The notes beneath the pieces are model-generated. The model did not search any database and was not told where the DNA came from. It saw only the letters and a program-made list of their open reading frames with translations. The translations under genes and the position numbers were made by a program. A stretch of DNA of 7,326 nt from an uncultured Methylophilaceae bacterium (GTDB lineage Bacteria; Pseudomonadota; Gammaproteobacteria; Burkholderiales; Methylophilaceae), in the NCBI GenBank assembly GCA_938084195.1, contig CALKDJ010000156.1, positions 1-7,326 on the forward strand, given 5' to 3'. Below are positions 5,486-7,326 of this stretch, piece by piece (position 1 is the stretch's first letter; the number at the start of each line of letters is the position of its first letter).

Positions 5486-6922
5486 ATGAATATAACTCCA
5501 GTAATTCTTTGTGGTGGTTCGGGTACAAGGCTATGGCCTATTTCGCGAAAGAATTTCCCAAAACAATTTCTTAATCTAGTTGGGGATTCCACTTTATTCC
5601 AGCAGAGTTTGAGACGAGTTATTGCTCTAGAAAATAAGGATTTCAAAATTGACGAAATTTTAATCATTACTAATGAGAACCATCGTTTTTTGGTGCTTGA
5701 GCAAATAAACAACATGAACTTAACTGTACCAACTCGAATTTTATTAGAGCCAGAATCAAAAAATACTGCTCCTGCATTGACCTTGGGTGCTTTAGCTGCT
5801 GATGAGAAGAACCCTGAATCAATTTTAGTTGTGACTCCAGCTGATCAATATGTGAAAGATTTAAATAAATTCACTGAAACGATGCACTTAGCCATCAAAG
5901 CAGTTATAGATAAGGCAATTTTGATCTTGGGTATCAATCCTACCCGACCTGAAACTGGGTTTGGATATATCCATTATGAGGGAGATGATCTTATTAAAAA
6001 TGTACTTTCTTTTAAAGAAAAACCAGATATAGATACTGCACAAAAATTCATAAGTCAGGGACAATATAGCTGGAATGGAGGTATGTTCATCTTACACTCT
6101 AGGACTTGGTTGGATGCCATTCATATGGGTAATCAAGAGATAAGCCAGCAAGTCAGACGGGCTTGGAAGGATAGAAATTTTGATCAATGGTTTGAGAGAC
6201 CAAATATGGAAGCTTTTCAAAAATCGCCATCAGAATCTATTGACTATGCTGTCATAGAAAAATCACAAGAGTTAGATTTGTCTATTAAGTTGGCAATACT
6301 CAATGCGGGTTGGTCAGACATTGGTTCTTTTACTGCGCTTGATGAGCTTGAAAAAAAAGATAAAAATGGAAATATCTTTAAAGGAGATGTGGTAGCACTT
6401 AATACAAATAATAGCATTGTTATTTCCTCAAATAAAAATGTGAGCCTCTTAGGTATAGATAACTTAATCGTTATTGAAACATCTGATAGTGTTTTAGTAG
6501 TAAATAAGGATGATGCACAATCAATCAAAGAGCTTGTCAAAATCTTAGAAAAAGATCATCAGTCACTTCTTAATGAACATCGAAAAGTGAATCGCCCCTG
6601 GGGTTGGTTTGATGTGCTAAAGACCAGTGAAATATTTAAAGTTAAACTTATCCAAATAGATTCAGGTAAATCAATTAGTTTACAAAGGCATTACAAGAGA
6701 TCTGAGCATTGGGTTGTCGTGAAGGGTGTTGCAACTATTACAAAAGATAATACGAGTTTTGATTTATTTGAAAATCAATCTACATATATTGAAAAAAAAC
6801 AAATACATCAAATTTCAAATAGATCTGATAATCCTCTTATGATTATTGAAGTCCAATCAGGAAATTACTTGGGTGAGGATGATATTGAGAGACTAGAAGA
6901 TAAGTATGGAAGAAAAAATTAA
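5486..6922 (+). CDS. manC: Bifunctional mannose-1-phosphate guanylyltransferase / mannose-6-phosphate isomerase (type II)
   Basis: A 478-residue two-domain enzyme of normal ManC length. The guanylyltransferase domain carries VILCGGSGTRLWPISR with the GGSGTRLWP pyrophosphorylase signature at 10-18, then TPADQ (117-121), PETGFGYI, FKEKPD (176-181) and WNGGMF (196-201). The C-terminal cupin is the type II phosphomannose isomerase domain, with SLQRHYKRSEHWVVV around 398-412 and ENQSTYI to H441 (429-441). It makes GDP-mannose from mannose 1-phosphate and interconverts fructose 6-phosphate and mannose 6-phosphate, for mannose or GDP-derived deoxy sugars in the glycan. Start ATG 5486 has a weak AGAAAG (5473-5478) seven bases upstream and gives the canonical N-terminus. 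The isomerase motifs diverge: the usual HHHR is HYKR, and the usual P-x-G after STYI is EKK. The metal-site candidates Q400, H402, E429 and H441 remain. No phosphomannomutase gene is in view. This is the last gene of the plus-strand cluster. Confidence 0.95.
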   Translation: MNITPVILCGGSGTRLWPISRKNFPKQFLNLVGDSTLFQQSLRRVIALENKDFKIDEILIITNENHRFLVLEQINNMNLTVPTRILLEPESKNTAPALTLGALAADEKNPESILVVTPADQYVKDLNKFTETMHLAIKAVIDKAILILGINPTRPETGFGYIHYEGDDLIKNVLSFKEKPDIDTAQKFISQGQYSWNGGMFILHSRTWLDAIHMGNQEISQQVRRAWKDRNFDQWFERPNMEAFQKSPSESIDYAVIEKSQELDLSIKLAILNAGWSDIGSFTALDELEKKDKNGNIFKGDVVALNTNNSIVISSNKNVSLLGIDNLIVIETSDSVLVVNKDDAQSIKELVKILEKDHQSLLNEHRKVNRPWGWFDVLKTSEIFKVKLIQIDSGKSISLQRHYKRSEHWVVVKGVATITKDNTSFDLFENQSTYIEKKQIHQISNRSDNPLMIIEVQSGNYLGEDDIERLEDKYGRKN

Positions 6923-7055
6923 TATTTATATCTTGATTATAGGATGAAATATTTATGCGGGTAGAATTATATTAAAAGTCATATTATTAGCAGCAAAATA
7001 AAATTCCATAGAAAAAAATTAAAAATTATAAAAGGTTAGAATGCATATGAATTTC

Positions 7056-7114
7056 AAGTTAAATTAATTGAAGTATTTCAGAAAATTTTTGGATTCCAAA
7101 CTTCAATTTAACTT
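7056..7114. repeat. Imperfect inverted repeat at the convergent end of manC and the HAD gene
   Basis: The left arm (7056-7073) reads AAGTTAAA, TTAA, TTGAAG and the right arm (7101-7114) reads CTTCAATTTAACTT. Fourteen bases pair, with a four-base TTAA bulge on the left and a 27-base loop. The repeat covers the last codons and stop of the minus-strand gene. It may slow or end convergent transcription, but it is AT-rich and lacks the GC stem and T-run of a normal terminator. Confidence 0.35.
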
Positions 7115-7326
7115 TTGACCAATCTTGATTTCGCCCATATCCATAACTCGCTAAGATAAAAGGTAATTGATTAAGGTTTGCAGATAAGCCATCATTTACG
7201 GTGTCTCCAACAAAAAGTGCACTATTAAAGTTATTATTTTTTAAAATTTCTTGAATCATTTCGTCTTTATTTCTTATTTGACTTTTGCTATCACTACATT
7301 CGATAAAAGCAAAATATTCCTGCCAG
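7059..7326 (-). CDS. HAD-family hydrolase (phosphoglycolate phosphatase-like), C-terminal fragment
   Basis: The minus-strand frame is open from the right edge to a TAA at 7059-7061, showing the last 88 residues. The visible part reads through KDEMIQEILKNN, then ALFVGDTVNDGLSANLNQ, then PFILASYGYG. GDTVND is HAD motif IV, with the paired acidic residues that hold magnesium. The following hydrophobic strand and YGYG loop are typical of phosphoglycolate phosphatase-like HAD proteins. The lysine of motif III probably lies in the KSQIRNKDEM region. The nucleophile DxD and the start are outside the window, so the substrate cannot be named. It is convergent with manC. HAD phosphatases sometimes sit beside polysaccharide loci, but a link to sugar metabolism is only a guess. 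The ATG at 7259 is internal, since conserved-looking sequence continues upstream of it. Confidence 0.85.
   Translation of the reverse strand, partial: WQEYFAFIECSDSKSQIRNKDEMIQEILKNNNFNSALFVGDTVNDGLSANLNQLPFILASYGYGRNQDWSKVKLKFGIQKFSEILQLI

Noticed and set aside
6923..7058. Intrinsic terminator for manC
   Set aside because: The spacer is AT-rich with several short A and T runs, but I found no GC-containing stem followed by a T-run on the plus strand.

Overview
The window is a piece of a surface-polysaccharide (O-antigen, capsule or exopolysaccharide) biosynthesis locus from an AT-rich Gram-negative bacterium. The gene set is a Wzx-type flippase, two family-4 glycosyltransferases, a WbpM/CapD-type nucleotide-sugar dehydratase, a WecA/WbpL-type initiating transferase and a bifunctional ManC. 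This set points to a Wzx/Wzy-type pathway in a proteobacterium. The sequence alone does not fix the genus. No rRNA, tRNA, CRISPR array, insertion sequence or integrase was seen.

Layout. Positions 1-253 hold the C-terminal end of the flippase. It overlaps the first glycosyltransferase (237-1358), which is followed after one base by a second glycosyltransferase (1360-2481). A gap of about 300 bases (2482-2783) holds a hairpin, a short hydrophobic open frame without a good start, and a possible extended -10 promoter. The dehydratase (2784-4235), the initiating transferase (4341-5408) and manC (5486-6922) follow on the same strand with gaps of 105 and 77 bases. After an AT-rich 136-base spacer, a HAD-family phosphatase gene runs in from the right edge on the minus strand (7059-7326), so the polysaccharide cluster probably ends here.

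How the genes fit together (inference). The dehydratase would make a 4-keto-6-deoxy UDP-HexNAc. The neighbouring polyprenyl-phosphate transferase would load the first sugar phosphate onto undecaprenyl phosphate. ManC would supply GDP-mannose, which suits the two glycosyltransferases because both resemble mannosyltransferase subgroups. Wzx would flip the finished unit. The 4-reductase or aminotransferase, the phosphomannomutase and the Wzy polymerase are not in the window.

I do not see a new biological system. The points most worth a second look are the dehydratase, which keeps its first nucleotide-binding domain but has no membrane anchor and no Shine-Dalgarno sequence, and the gap in front of it, which may be a recombination or decay scar. 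Divergent motifs in the ManC isomerase domain come next.
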